From the NCBI GenBank assembly GCA_937915865.1, contig CALGIG010000005.1, positions 47,362-111,361 of the forward strand: a DNA stretch of 64,000 nt, given 5' to 3'. The notes under the pieces were generated by a model, which was not told the DNA's origin, searched no databases, and was given only the letters and a program-made list of their open reading frames with translations. The DNA comes from an uncultured Prolixibacteraceae bacterium. Lineage in GTDB: Bacteria; Bacteroidota; Bacteroidia; Bacteroidales; Prolixibacteraceae. The translations under genes and the position numbers were made by a program. Each line of letters starts with the position of its first letter. Within the stretch, counting starts at the first letter, position 1. Below, piece after piece: positions 55,272 through 64,000 of this stretch.

Positions 55272-56699
55272 ATGAAAAAATCAATATTAACCATTGCTTT
55301 AATAGCGCTGGTCATTTTTGTGGCAGGCGCGCAGAATCTGGAACAAAAAACCAGGATTACATTTAAAGAAATAGGGAAAATTAAGCCACGAAAAGCGGCA
55401 GACGTCAAAGCATCATATTTAAGTATAGGTTGTGAAGTGCTCGACCGTGATTTTGCCAATTACGACAACTACAAAGAATACCTCGGCAATCTTGCGGTAA
55501 AACATGCCCGGTTCCAGAGTGGATGGGCTAAAACGGAAAAGCAGAAAGGAGTGTATGATTTCGCCTGGCTGGATAAGATAATAGATGATTGTCGTTCGCG
55601 TGGAATCCAGCCTTGGGTTAATACGGTTTATGGGAATCCGATCTATAAAGGCGGCGGAGACATACAGTCTTCAAGTAAACTTCCTCAGACAGAAGAAGCT
55701 AAGAAAGCATGGGATGACTATATTCGCAACCTGATTACACATTTTCGCGACCGGGTTTTCGAATGGGAAATCTGGAACGAAATCAATCACAGTGGTTTTA
55801 GGTCTTCGTCGCCCGAAGAATATGCTGAATTTTATATCCGGACTGCCGAGATTATCAGAAAATTACAACCTGAAGGAAAGATTATCGCCCTGGCCCTGGC
55901 TGGATCTGACCTGAAATTTACCAAATCTTTTTTCGATTATTTAAAAGGAAAAGGCAAAATTCAGTTGATTGACCAGGTATCTTATCATGGTTATCCGACT
56001 AATCCAGATACCGGGTTTGAAAAGTCAGACGAATTGACCGACCTTATACATTCCTACAATAATAAGATACTGGTATACCAGGGAGAGACCGGATGCCCTT
56101 CTTCATTGGGAAGCTCAGGCGCTTTGTCGGGATATCCTTATACCGAATTATCTCAGGCTAAATGGGATTTACGCAGGACGTTGGCTCATATCGGACGGGG
56201 AATCAAGTTTAGCTTGTTTACGCTTTCGGAGTTTAATTATCCGGGAAATAAATTAAACACGAAGGGTAAACTGAAAATCGACGGGAATCTGGCAATTATC
56301 CGTGTCAAGCCATCTTACTACGGATATCAAAACCTGACTTCAGTTTTCGATAGTACAGTAGTAGCACAGTATCCCAACAACTGTAAGATTGAAAGCGACT
56401 CGGTGGCTTCGGTTTATGCTTTTGAAAATAAAAAAGGAGAGTTAGCCATTGTCTCTTACTGGAACTCAGGGAAAATACCAAACGAAAGCTTGTCGGTAGA
56501 AAAGGCTGTTCTTCAGATACCCGGGAATGCTTTTAAATGGCCTGTACTGGTCGATTTACGTACAGGAATAGTATATGAAGTTCCAAAATCGGCAATAACC
56601 AGGCAGACCGGACGAATTCAATATCAACTTCCGGTTTACGATTCCCCGCTTTTAGTTTGTAGTCGTAAATTCCTTCAGGAGAGAGGCTTGTTGAAATAA
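55272..56699 (+). CDS. Clan-A glycoside hydrolase 1 (family unassigned)
   Basis: A 475-aa secreted enzyme starting at ATG 55272 (signal peptide to about residue 20, VFVAGAQ). The (beta/alpha)8 barrel shows acid/base Glu170 in EIWNEIN and nucleophile Glu272 in YQGETGCPSS, the pattern of clan GH-A retaining enzymes (GH39/GH5-like). The C-terminal part from about 380 is a beta-sandwich. Substrate is unknown; CAZy family cannot be fixed by eye. It is a paralogue of the next gene with shared motifs CE(V/T)LDRD and (W)ARxQ/LQxGWA. Confidence 0.82.
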   Translation: MKKSILTIALIALVIFVAGAQNLEQKTRITFKEIGKIKPRKAADVKASYLSIGCEVLDRDFANYDNYKEYLGNLAVKHARFQSGWAKTEKQKGVYDFAWLDKIIDDCRSRGIQPWVNTVYGNPIYKGGGDIQSSSKLPQTEEAKKAWDDYIRNLITHFRDRVFEWEIWNEINHSGFRSSSPEEYAEFYIRTAEIIRKLQPEGKIIALALAGSDLKFTKSFFDYLKGKGKIQLIDQVSYHGYPTNPDTGFEKSDELTDLIHSYNNKILVYQGETGCPSSLGSSGALSGYPYTELSQAKWDLRRTLAHIGRGIKFSLFTLSEFNYPGNKLNTKGKLKIDGNLAIIRVKPSYYGYQNLTSVFDSTVVAQYPNNCKIESDSVASVYAFENKKGELAIVSYWNSGKIPNESLSVEKAVLQIPGNAFKWPVLVDLRTGIVYEVPKSAITRQTGRIQYQLPVYDSPLLVCSRKFLQERGLLK

Positions 56700-56711
56700 T
56701 TCCATATCAAC

Positions 56712-58226
56712 ATGAAGAATAACAGAAGAGAATTTTTAAAAAGTATATCCGCCTTATCGTTGGTAACAACAGTAGGTTTCACCAGTTCTTTTGGTATAAC
56801 CGGCAGCGGAATGAGTGAAATTAAAGCCAGGAGGCCACTTCGGAAAATAGGATTGGTCAAAATAATAACACCTAAAGATATTGGCGAGTCGCCTCTGGGT
56901 ATTGGATGTGAGACCCTTGACCGCGATTTGTGGAAACCTAAGGAAATTTTTCCCTGGATGGATCATTTGCCGGTAAAATGGGCCAGGTTACAAACCGGAT
57001 GGGCAAGAGTTGAAAAAGTTAGAGGACAATATGATTGGAGTTGGCTCGACGAAAGCGTTAACGGATTGGTTAAAAGAGGATTTAAACCTTTTTTCAATGT
57101 AGGATACGGGAACCCTAATTATACCGAAGGCGACACAGGATATTATCCGATGGTTAGTGATGAAGCTATTGCCGCATGGAAGAAGTTCATCACCGAACTT
57201 GTTCTCAGGTACAAAGGGAGGATAGAGTATTTCGAATTGTGGAATGAACCCAATCTCTCTGGTTTCTGGAAACCTACCAAACCTGACCCTGCCAAATATG
57301 TTGAGCTGGTTAAGCTAACAGCTCCGGTTATCCGTGAAAACTATCCTGAGGCTAAGATCATTGGGGGAGTTGTTTCCCGGTTGCCGTTCGATTTTATTCG
57401 ATCGCTCTTCGATAATGGTTTGGGAAAAGAAATCGATATTTTTTCGTTCCATCCTTATGGTACCAGGCCTGAAGACTACATCGGGCCAATCAGAAAATTG
57501 AGGATGCTTATCGACGAGTATAATCCTGCAATCAGAATATGGCAGGGAGAAAACGGGTATCCTTCTCAACCCAATTCGTCCGGTTTTGTAGGAGAAGCGC
57601 CGTGGACCGAGAATGTTCAGGCTAAATTTATGCTGCGAAGGCAACTTCTCGATTGTTCGCTGGGCATTGATATGACCCTTTGGTTTCTGATTGTCGACAT
57701 TCACGATTATCCTAAAGGTTCGGGAAAAGTAAACTATAAGGGTATACTTCGGGTAAAACCTGTTGTGCAGCCTAAAGTAGCTTTTAAAGCGATGCAAAAT
57801 ATCGGAAGTATCATAAACGGTAAGGTAAAATCCGAGCCTGTTGTTGTAGGATTTTCCGAAAATGGCAAAAATTTATCGGTTTTGACAAGTCAGTCGGATA
57901 ATTCGGAAAACGGGGAACAGTCACCCGGAATTTATTCTACTTTATTGTCGATAGGCAGGGGAACAGTACTGGCGTATTGGGATACTTCCAGAGCTGCCGA
58001 TGAATATACCCCAAGGAATATTGATTTGGTTTTGTCAGGTACGTCTTTCAACGGGTTTCGCAATCCGGTTCTTGTTGACCTGCTTAGCGGCGATGTTTTC
58101 GAATTGGGTTCAAATGCCGTGAAAGGACAGAAATCAAAAGAAATACTGGCATTTCAACAGTTACCGCTGGCCGATTACCCCATGCTGATTGTTGAAAGAA
58201 ATAATTTAGAGTATACAAATCTCTGA
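56712..58226 (+). CDS. Clan-A glycoside hydrolase 2, Tat-type signal
   Basis: A 504-aa enzyme related to the previous one. Its N-terminus (NNRREFLKSISALSLVTTVG) is a twin-arginine-type signal, unlike its neighbour's Sec signal. Acid/base is Glu179 (ELWNEPN), nucleophile Glu280 (WQGENGYPSQ). The C-terminal beta-sandwich carries an inserted loop near 385-410. The two may act on different linkages of one glycan. It starts 12 bp after the first. Confidence 0.82.
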   Translation: MKNNRREFLKSISALSLVTTVGFTSSFGITGSGMSEIKARRPLRKIGLVKIITPKDIGESPLGIGCETLDRDLWKPKEIFPWMDHLPVKWARLQTGWARVEKVRGQYDWSWLDESVNGLVKRGFKPFFNVGYGNPNYTEGDTGYYPMVSDEAIAAWKKFITELVLRYKGRIEYFELWNEPNLSGFWKPTKPDPAKYVELVKLTAPVIRENYPEAKIIGGVVSRLPFDFIRSLFDNGLGKEIDIFSFHPYGTRPEDYIGPIRKLRMLIDEYNPAIRIWQGENGYPSQPNSSGFVGEAPWTENVQAKFMLRRQLLDCSLGIDMTLWFLIVDIHDYPKGSGKVNYKGILRVKPVVQPKVAFKAMQNIGSIINGKVKSEPVVVGFSENGKNLSVLTSQSDNSENGEQSPGIYSTLLSIGRGTVLAYWDTSRAADEYTPRNIDLVLSGTSFNGFRNPVLVDLLSGDVFELGSNAVKGQKSKEILAFQQLPLADYPMLIVERNNLEYTNL

Positions 58227-58253
58227 ATAGAAGAGGTTAAAAACATAGTATAT

Positions 58254-59186
58254 ATGTTATTAATAAATACAAAATCAACATTTCCAATCAAACCCGCGCT
58301 GGGTGTCCTAATATTTTGCTGTTTGTCACTTCGGCTGTTTGGCCAATATTCTGACGAGATTTTGTTATATGGACTGGAATACAAAAACAACGGGAACGAA
58401 GAAAAAACATTCGACGGAAAAGGAAACCTGACTCACCTCTCGGGCTATGTTACACCCCGATTATTGGTTTATAAACCACAGAATCCCTGCGGAACCGGGA
58501 TCATTATTTGCCCCGGGGGAGGCTATGCCAGACTGAATGTTGAAAACACCCGGTTTATAGCTGACAGGCTTACCAAAATGGGGATCACGGTCTTTGTTTT
58601 GATTTACCGGCTTCCGGTTAACGATTCGTCGGCCAGAAAATCGGTTGCAGCACTACAGGATGTGCAGGCGGCCTTTCGGATAGTACGCCGGAGAGCCAAA
58701 GAATGGCGGCTTTCAGACGGAAAGCTTGGGCTATGGGGTTCGTCGGCAGGAGGACATTTGGCCGCAATGGCTGCTACTCACTATTCAACGTCCTATGTCT
58801 TAGGGGCCGATACTGCCGGTCTTCGTCCTGATTTTCTGATTTTGGCCTGGCCAGTGATCAGTTTCAGGCAGGATATTGCCCATAATGGATCGGTAAAAAA
58901 CCTGCTTGGTAATAATATAACCGAAGAACAGCGGACCGGTTATTCGTCCGACGAGTGGGTAAATATTAAAACACCACCCACATTTCTGGTACATGCCAGC
59001 GACGATCCTACGGTACAAGCAGCCAATAGCATCCGTTTTTATGAGGCTTTAAAAAAAGCTGAGGTTCCGGCTGAATTGCATATTTATGAGCGGGGAGGGC
59101 ATGGCTTTGGTCTTGCTCCTGATGTTCAGGATTCCTGGATTGGTCAACTGGAATTATGGTTGAGAAGAAGAAATTTCATAAAATAA
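58254..59186 (+). CDS. Alpha/beta-hydrolase carbohydrate esterase
   Basis: A 310-aa secreted hydrolase (N-terminal signal ending FGQ near residue 32). The oxyanion region IICPGGGYARL, nucleophile Ser164 in GSSAGG, Asp in HASDDPT and His in GGHGFG form the usual triad. It resembles acetyl-xylan-esterase-like (BD-FAE type) proteins. In this locus it would remove acetyl or similar groups from the glycan before the glycoside hydrolases act. Confidence 0.85.
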   Translation: MLLINTKSTFPIKPALGVLIFCCLSLRLFGQYSDEILLYGLEYKNNGNEEKTFDGKGNLTHLSGYVTPRLLVYKPQNPCGTGIIICPGGGYARLNVENTRFIADRLTKMGITVFVLIYRLPVNDSSARKSVAALQDVQAAFRIVRRRAKEWRLSDGKLGLWGSSAGGHLAAMAATHYSTSYVLGADTAGLRPDFLILAWPVISFRQDIAHNGSVKNLLGNNITEEQRTGYSSDEWVNIKTPPTFLVHASDDPTVQAANSIRFYEALKKAEVPAELHIYERGGHGFGLAPDVQDSWIGQLELWLRRRNFIK

Positions 59187-59213
59187 TTAATTGATCACAA
59201 TATGATATCAAAT

Positions 59214-60584
59214 ATGAATACCAAATTAAAAAATCTCTTTTACCTGGCCGGACTCCTAATCTTTTTGTGGTCAGGTTCGGTACGGGCACAAAAAATTGAT
59301 TTGAAAACTGAACCAAAAGCTTTGGTTGACCATTATAAATTTGTGGGAAACCATCGTGAAGAGAGCATGTGGAGCGCTTTGTACGGGGCTAAAAGTGGTA
59401 AAATATACATTGGGTTGTGTACACACGCCGAGGCAGCGCATTTTTATGAATTCGACCCGACAACAAAAACCATGCGTCACATTGTCGATTTAACAGAGCT
59501 ACATAACGAACGTGGCGAAGGCATTAATACCAATGGGAAAATACACGTTCGCATGGGCGAAGATAATGATGGGAACATTTATTTCGCGGGGCTCAATGAG
59601 GATACTGGCCCTGAGTGTATAGACCCCGCAAGTTATTTAGGTGCTTTTTGGTACCGCTATAATCCGAAACAAGATAAAGTTGAGGTGTTAGGTAAGATTA
59701 GCCGACATTTTGGATTGCTTGGGATGGTTATGGATCCTAAATATATGCGACTTTATGGATTGGCGGAGGATGGACACCTGTATATGCACGATATTGCCGG
59801 AAAATTTACCCGTGATCTTGGGAAAGTGGACGATTGGGACATTTGTCGTACCATTTTTGCTGACGATCAGGGGAATATTTACGGTTCATTTCCGGTAGCT
59901 CAAATATGGAAATACGATCCGGTAAAAGACGAAACCATCGATTTTCCGAATATACGCTTGAAATACGATATGAGCGTTCTACCGCGTACGATGTCGAAAC
60001 CAATGATTGATCGTAAAGTAATATGGCGTGTTATTGAATGGGATCCGGTTGATAAAGTTGCCTATGGAATAGTTGGTGGTAACTCAATGCTGTTTAAGTA
60101 TGATACGCATAAAGGTACTGAAGGTGAAATTGAATACATTACCCCGCTAACTGCACCTCAATATTGGAATGAGCAAAATCCGAGGCAGATACCATTTGCG
60201 ACGCTGGCTCTTACCATTTCCAATGACCATATCATTTATTACGCCCCTACGGCTTCCGGATCGTTCGACTATATTGGAAATTCGTGGGATGTAAAAGATG
60301 AAGAAAATTTTCAGGCAAAAATGGCCGGAGGATACTTTCCTCCTGTATCGTACCTGATAAGCTATAACCTTCAAACCAAAGAACGAAAGTCACACGGATT
60401 GATATTTACGAAAGAAGGAAATCTCGTTTTTGGATTAGGTGGAGCATGTACCGGAGCTAAAGATGGACGTATTTATTTTGTGGGGGCCATTGAAGAAAAA
60501 AACGAAAAGGATGTAGTTGGTCAGGTTGGTCGGCGTTGGCCTTTCAGCATGGGCCTTATTGCCTTTGATCCTCATCAGAAATAA
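59214..60584 (+). CDS. Secreted beta-propeller-like protein 1
   Basis: A 456-aa protein from ATG 59214, signal peptide ending VRAQ (about residue 27). It shows six to seven repeats of about 50-60 residues with the blade pattern GKIYIG, DGNIYFAG, HLYMHD, GNIYGSF and KDGRIYFVG, typical of a beta-propeller. Catalytic residues are not evident; propeller folds occur in polysaccharide lyases (PL22, PL24-25) and in glycan-binding proteins. It is similar to the next gene. Function in glycan breakdown is inferred from the locus. Confidence 0.7.
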   Translation: MNTKLKNLFYLAGLLIFLWSGSVRAQKIDLKTEPKALVDHYKFVGNHREESMWSALYGAKSGKIYIGLCTHAEAAHFYEFDPTTKTMRHIVDLTELHNERGEGINTNGKIHVRMGEDNDGNIYFAGLNEDTGPECIDPASYLGAFWYRYNPKQDKVEVLGKISRHFGLLGMVMDPKYMRLYGLAEDGHLYMHDIAGKFTRDLGKVDDWDICRTIFADDQGNIYGSFPVAQIWKYDPVKDETIDFPNIRLKYDMSVLPRTMSKPMIDRKVIWRVIEWDPVDKVAYGIVGGNSMLFKYDTHKGTEGEIEYITPLTAPQYWNEQNPRQIPFATLALTISNDHIIYYAPTASGSFDYIGNSWDVKDEENFQAKMAGGYFPPVSYLISYNLQTKERKSHGLIFTKEGNLVFGLGGACTGAKDGRIYFVGAIEEKNEKDVVGQVGRRWPFSMGLIAFDPHQK

Positions 60585-60614
60585 CAATTCCTTAAATCAA
60601 AAAAAATTAAGCAC

Positions 60615-61925
60615 ATGAATTCGAAATATATAAGTTTATTGATCTTTTTTTTGCTTGGAGGCCAGGCAATTCGAGCACAAAAATGTGTTAATCCGCATGT
60701 CGAAGCTCACCGCCTTGATTTTCGGGATATTGGTTATCCGGCTGCTACCGAAATTCCTGCTGATAATTCACCTATTTCAGCTTTACTTTCTCATTCCAAC
60801 GGGAAAATATATGGAGCAACATCGGGGAAACAATCTTATCTGTTCAATTACGATTATTTGACAAATAAAGTATATCCTTTGGGAAAAATAGCCGAAGCTA
60901 AAGGAGTACATCATTGTTTGGCTGAAGGTACCAATGGACTAATATACATTGGAACCGGGCTTAATGAACTTGAAAATCTTATTTTAAGCAGAGACATTCC
61001 TTATGGGCGCCGTGCTATAGAAAACCAGCTTTGGATTGATATAAAGAACAAATATAAAAATTTTGAAGGCGGGCACATCTATGTTTATGATCCGCAAAAA
61101 GCTGATGCAGATGTTTATTTGCCAGAACATACGGCTAAATTAGAGGATTTGGGAGTAGCTGTTGCCGGAAATTCGATTTATACAATAGCCATCAATTCGA
61201 CTAAAGATAGAATTTATGGAATTACTTATCCAGACGCTATTTTTTTTGAACTTGATCTGAAAACCAAAGTGGTTAAAAACTATGGACAATGGATGGATAT
61301 GAAATCTTATCCTGGTCCGGAACGTACCTGGAGGGCTATCCCTCGTTCATTAATCTGTTTCGATGGGAAAATATATTCGTCTGCTGATAATGGACTTATT
61401 CAATGTTTTGACCCTTCTACCGGAAAGATGGAACAAACATCCATGCGTATTCCTGGGGAATATTGGGAAACACAAAATTACAATGCCTTTCCGGTAGTTG
61501 AGCAACTGGTGAAGTTTGACAATGATATAATTTGCGGCAGTACCAGTGATGGGTTTATTTTTAAGATGAATACGAAAACTGAAATGCTGGTAGTTCTGGG
61601 AAAACCAAGGGTTGAACGCCGCGTTAGGGCAATGGCATTAGGTAACGACAGGCAATTGTATATGATTTGTGGTGAGAAAGATAATGTTTGTCGTTTGTTT
61701 TCTTACGATTTATCGGGCCAGAACAAAGGATTTTTGGATTTCGGAGTCCTTGGTGTCGATCGTAGTCCGTATTATGCAAAAATAGGTTACCAGTTCGATG
61801 CGATGTGTACTGCCGAAGATGGGACTATTTTTATTGGTGAAAGTGATCGCAGGGCAAAATTGTTTTTCTATGTCCCGGGAGGAAATATTGTTAAAGGAGT
61901 GTTGAATCCGACCAACCCAAGATAA
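60615..61925 (+). CDS. Secreted beta-propeller-like protein 2
   Basis: A 436-aa protein with signal peptide (1-21, IRAQ). Blade-like repeats (NGKIYGATSG, NGLIYIGTG, DRIYGITYP, DGKIYSSAD, RQLYMICGE, DGTIFIGESD) indicate a seven-bladed propeller. It is a distant paralogue of the previous protein. Three Cys near the C-terminal half may give one disulphide. No enzyme class can be assigned. Confidence 0.7.
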   Translation: MNSKYISLLIFFLLGGQAIRAQKCVNPHVEAHRLDFRDIGYPAATEIPADNSPISALLSHSNGKIYGATSGKQSYLFNYDYLTNKVYPLGKIAEAKGVHHCLAEGTNGLIYIGTGLNELENLILSRDIPYGRRAIENQLWIDIKNKYKNFEGGHIYVYDPQKADADVYLPEHTAKLEDLGVAVAGNSIYTIAINSTKDRIYGITYPDAIFFELDLKTKVVKNYGQWMDMKSYPGPERTWRAIPRSLICFDGKIYSSADNGLIQCFDPSTGKMEQTSMRIPGEYWETQNYNAFPVVEQLVKFDNDIICGSTSDGFIFKMNTKTEMLVVLGKPRVERRVRAMALGNDRQLYMICGEKDNVCRLFSYDLSGQNKGFLDFGVLGVDRSPYYAKIGYQFDAMCTAEDGTIFIGESDRRAKLFFYVPGGNIVKGVLNPTNPR

Positions 61926-61942
61926 GAAAACCAGAAAGGCGC

Positions 61943-62647
61943 ATGAAAGGATTCTTATTTACCCTGATTTGCCTGACATTCCTATTCGTTTCGATGACGG
62001 ACAAAAACCCCCAACAATTAATTTCTGTGTACAAAGCAACCGGAGTTAAAGTTGATGGTATGCTGAATGAATGGGATGAAATGGATTCGATTATACTCGA
62101 TGGGGCAAGAGCCGGGAGCGAAAATCGCGTGAAGATCAGGTCGTGTTGGGATATGGAAATGCTGTACCTTTCGTTCGATGTGAAAGACCATGATTTAAGG
62201 GCTTACCAGGATAGTACAGACCATCCGAAATTGTTTTTGGACGATATGGTCGAATTTCTGATAGATACCAACAATGACAAGGATAGCTGCTGGGGACCCG
62301 ATGATCTGGTTTACCATATTAACCTGGCCGGGGCAAAAAAAGATGACCGGGGCCTGGTTGATTGTAAAACTGATCCTTCATGGAATGGTGAAGCTATTTT
62401 TAAGGTTAAAACGGATGGTACTGTGAATGATACGTTGGATGTTGATCGCGGTTATACGGTTGAGATAGGAATTCCCTGGAACGAGATTGGTAAATCTCCA
62501 AAATCAGGATTGATACTAGGGATCAATTTTGCTAATGGTGATAACGATGGCAAAGGCAGGCAACTTTTCGATTGGACTGGCGCCTGGCCTTTGCGGTCGC
62601 CCTATGCTTTTGGAAATTTAGTACTTAATAAAAATAGCATGAAATAG
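61943..62647 (+). CDS. CBM9-like secreted sugar-binding protein
   Basis: A 234-aa protein: short signal (about 1-18), then a CBM9/DOMON-like beta-sandwich (VDGMLNEWDEMDSIILDG, MEMLYLSFDVKDHDLRAY, GYTVEIGIPWNEIG). CBM9-type domains bind reducing ends of plant glycans. It follows the propeller gene by 17 bp and presumably holds the glycan near the enzymes. Confidence 0.8.
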   Translation: MKGFLFTLICLTFLFVSMTDKNPQQLISVYKATGVKVDGMLNEWDEMDSIILDGARAGSENRVKIRSCWDMEMLYLSFDVKDHDLRAYQDSTDHPKLFLDDMVEFLIDTNNDKDSCWGPDDLVYHINLAGAKKDDRGLVDCKTDPSWNGEAIFKVKTDGTVNDTLDVDRGYTVEIGIPWNEIGKSPKSGLILGINFANGDNDGKGRQLFDWTGAWPLRSPYAFGNLVLNKNSMK

Positions 62648-62701
62648 CCATGTACGCAAAAGTTTGTACCTGACAAAAATGATTATTTATGGCTATTTCA
62701 T
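62639..62701 (+). terminator. Inverted repeat at the end of the CBM9-like gene
   Basis: ATGAAATAGCCAT (62639-62651) pairs with ATGGCTATTTCAT (62689-62701), enclosing a 37-nt loop with a shorter GTAC repeat. It spans the stop codon. The long loop makes this weak evidence of termination; it could also be an mRNA end structure. Confidence 0.45.
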
Positions 62702-62771
62702 ACGTTGGTTATTTAATTGAAAATCAATAGTTAATACGAAGACTGTACAATCAGCTTTGAAAAATAAATAC

Positions 62772-63731
62772 ATGAAAATATTTTGCCTGTTTTTTTTTTA
62801 TTTTCTCTTTTTTTCATTTCCGACGAAGTCTCAAAGCAGAATGGACGCAGGCTTAAATGCTGCAGAATGGAACGGGTTTAATCTGGATAGCATTCGTTCT
62901 ACCCTCGATGGAAAAATACAGAGATTCTATTTTTACAAGTCAAGTAAAAAAAATATGCCTTTGGTCGTTTCGCTTCACCAATGGAGCGCCGATTATTCAA
63001 CTTATAAGAACTCGCTTGCACCACAAGCTAAGGTAAAAGACTGGAACTTTATTCATCCTGATTTTAGGGGACCTAATAACAATCCCAAAGCATGTGGTAG
63101 TAACTATGTTATTTCTGATATTGATGAAGCAATTGACTGGGCAATTAAAAACCTGGAAGCCGATCCGAAGTGTATTTACATTGTTGGGGCAAGTGGTGGA
63201 GGATATGCTGCTTTGTGCCATTTTATGAAATCGTCACGGAAAGTAAAGGAATATTCGGTTTGGGTTCCAATTACCGATCTGGGACGATGGTATTTCGAGT
63301 CAAAAGTTCGCGGATCAAAATATGCCAATGACGTCATATCCTGTACTTGCAATACTTGCGTTGCACCAAATTTTGATGAGTCAAAAAAACGTTCTCCAAT
63401 GTATCAAAAGACACCCCTGGGAAAACTGAAAGATTGTAAACTAAAGATTTATGCCGGAATACATGATGGCTACACCGGAGCTGTCCCGATAGTGCATTCA
63501 GTCTTGTTCTATAACAAGATAATTGGGGCTCTTGGAGGAGAAGAATCAGAAAAGGTACCGCTCGACGATTTATGTTGGATGCTGACAACACAGAATTCGC
63601 TGAATGAAGTAACAGGGAAATTAGGCGACAGGGACATACTTTATTACAAAGCATATCAAAATGTCTCAGTAACAATTTTTGAAGGAACGCACGAAATATT
63701 GATTGATGAGGTACTACCTGTCCTCTTCTGA
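62772..63731 (+). CDS. Secreted alpha/beta hydrolase
   Basis: A 319-aa protein from ATG 62772 (a TTG at 62757 is weaker), signal peptide ending TKSQ. Ser141 in GASGGGY is the nucleophile; the oxyanion and upstream region PLVVSLHQWSADYSTY and the C-terminal GTHEI with the His complete a prolyl-oligopeptidase-like hydrolase. In this locus an esterase acting on the glycan or its side groups is more likely than a peptidase. Confidence 0.78.
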   Translation: MKIFCLFFFYFLFFSFPTKSQSRMDAGLNAAEWNGFNLDSIRSTLDGKIQRFYFYKSSKKNMPLVVSLHQWSADYSTYKNSLAPQAKVKDWNFIHPDFRGPNNNPKACGSNYVISDIDEAIDWAIKNLEADPKCIYIVGASGGGYAALCHFMKSSRKVKEYSVWVPITDLGRWYFESKVRGSKYANDVISCTCNTCVAPNFDESKKRSPMYQKTPLGKLKDCKLKIYAGIHDGYTGAVPIVHSVLFYNKIIGALGGEESEKVPLDDLCWMLTTQNSLNEVTGKLGDRDILYYKAYQNVSVTIFEGTHEILIDEVLPVLF

Positions 63732-63758
63732 AATAGCTTGACGATAAATCGAGTTATA

Positions 63759-64000
63759 ATGGAAAATTTAAAGTCGAACCTGACCGACAATATGGAAGGG
63801 TTTATTCAGGAGCAAGTAGATTTAAGTAAGTATGAGAGCAGTTTTCGCCGCTGGCTGGTATGCGAGATTGAGTCAGGGCGGATGAGTTGGCAGGAAGCCC
63901 GGTCAAGGTTTAATCTTCCTTATCGTTTTGACAGAACCTATAGTGAACACGGCTGTTCAATTGTAAATAAATTAATATGCGATAAAAAACGAGGAATGTT
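63759..64000 (+). CDS. Transposase-type HTH protein, cut by window end
   Basis: From ATG 63759 the frame runs off the window. The stretch SSFRRWLVCEIESGRMSWQEA is like the N-terminal HTH of IS3-family OrfA proteins (RxxVxxIExGxxSxxEAxxxF). If so, an insertion element follows the polysaccharide locus, but the partner and ends lie outside the window. Confidence 0.45.
   Translation, partial: MENLKSNLTDNMEGFIQEQVDLSKYESSFRRWLVCEIESGRMSWQEARSRFNLPYRFDRTYSEHGCSIVNKLICDKKRGM

Noticed and set aside
1..64000. CRISPR array, prophage or restriction-modification genes
   Set aside because: No regularly spaced repeats, phage structural genes or methylase/nuclease motifs were found.

Overview
The window reads as a chromosomal segment of a Bacteroidetes bacterium, most likely a marine or anaerobic Bacteroidales/Marinilabiliales relative. 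The evidence is a SusC/SusD pair behind an ECF sigma/FecR pair, lipoproteins and TonB receptors, an HU-SPOR fusion, promoters of the Bacteroidetes type (TTTG, 19-21 nt, TAnnTTTG), few Shine-Dalgarno sequences, and moderate AT richness. No tRNA, rRNA or CRISPR array was found.

Region 1 (1-1400 and 17.8-26.5 kb) is a maltodextrin locus on the + strand: a LacI-type regulator, then an MFS sugar transporter, beta-phosphoglucomutase, GH65 maltose-phosphorylase-type enzyme and two GH13 amylases. Similar CG-centred palindromes lie upstream of the regulator (198-213) and upstream of the transporter promoter (17973-17986), which suggests the two halves belong together.

Region 2 (1.4-17.8 kb) lies between those halves and is wholly on the - strand. 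It is a peptide natural-product and export island. The left part has double-glycine (GG) peptides, two small HTH proteins whose own C-termini end in a GG-leader-like motif, membrane proteins (CPBP, RDD), a C39-peptidase ABC transporter and a HlyD adaptor. The right part (11.3-17.2 kb) is the most unusual: a LytTR regulator, two tiny peptides with an identical 15-residue leader segment and unrelated tails, a 17-bp hairpin, a secreted protein, a 647-aa protein joining a class I prenyl-synthase-like half to a class II terpene-cyclase-like half, an RRE-like/M50 membrane protease, and an isopentenyl-diphosphate isomerase. I read this as a candidate terpenoid-peptide (RiPP) hybrid pathway; this is inference. 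This part is bracketed by an exact 446-bp direct repeat of the HlyD 5' region. The left junction cuts the 3' end of the isomerase, and the right copy is a HlyD fragment.

Region 3 (26.6-38.7 kb) is ordinary chromosome: a TPR histidine kinase, deoxyhypusine-synthase-like enzyme, SDR, flavin/PLP-type oxidase-fold protein, DnaG primase, a degenerate Nudix protein, a sirtuin, an outer-membrane protein, a TetR regulator, GalE and an HU-SPOR protein.

Region 4 (38.9-47.4 kb) has a NikR-family regulator that has lost its nickel histidines, a TonB receptor preceded by the same paired TAACAC repeat as the regulator, and a MacA/MacB-type ABC efflux system with two different permeases and a TolC-like channel.

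Region 5 (47.9-63.7 kb) is a polysaccharide utilization locus: ECF sigma, FecR, SusC, SusD, two clan-A glycoside hydrolase paralogues, an esterase, two related beta-propeller-like proteins, a CBM9-like protein and a second alpha/beta hydrolase. A transposase-type helix-turn-helix gene is cut by the window end.
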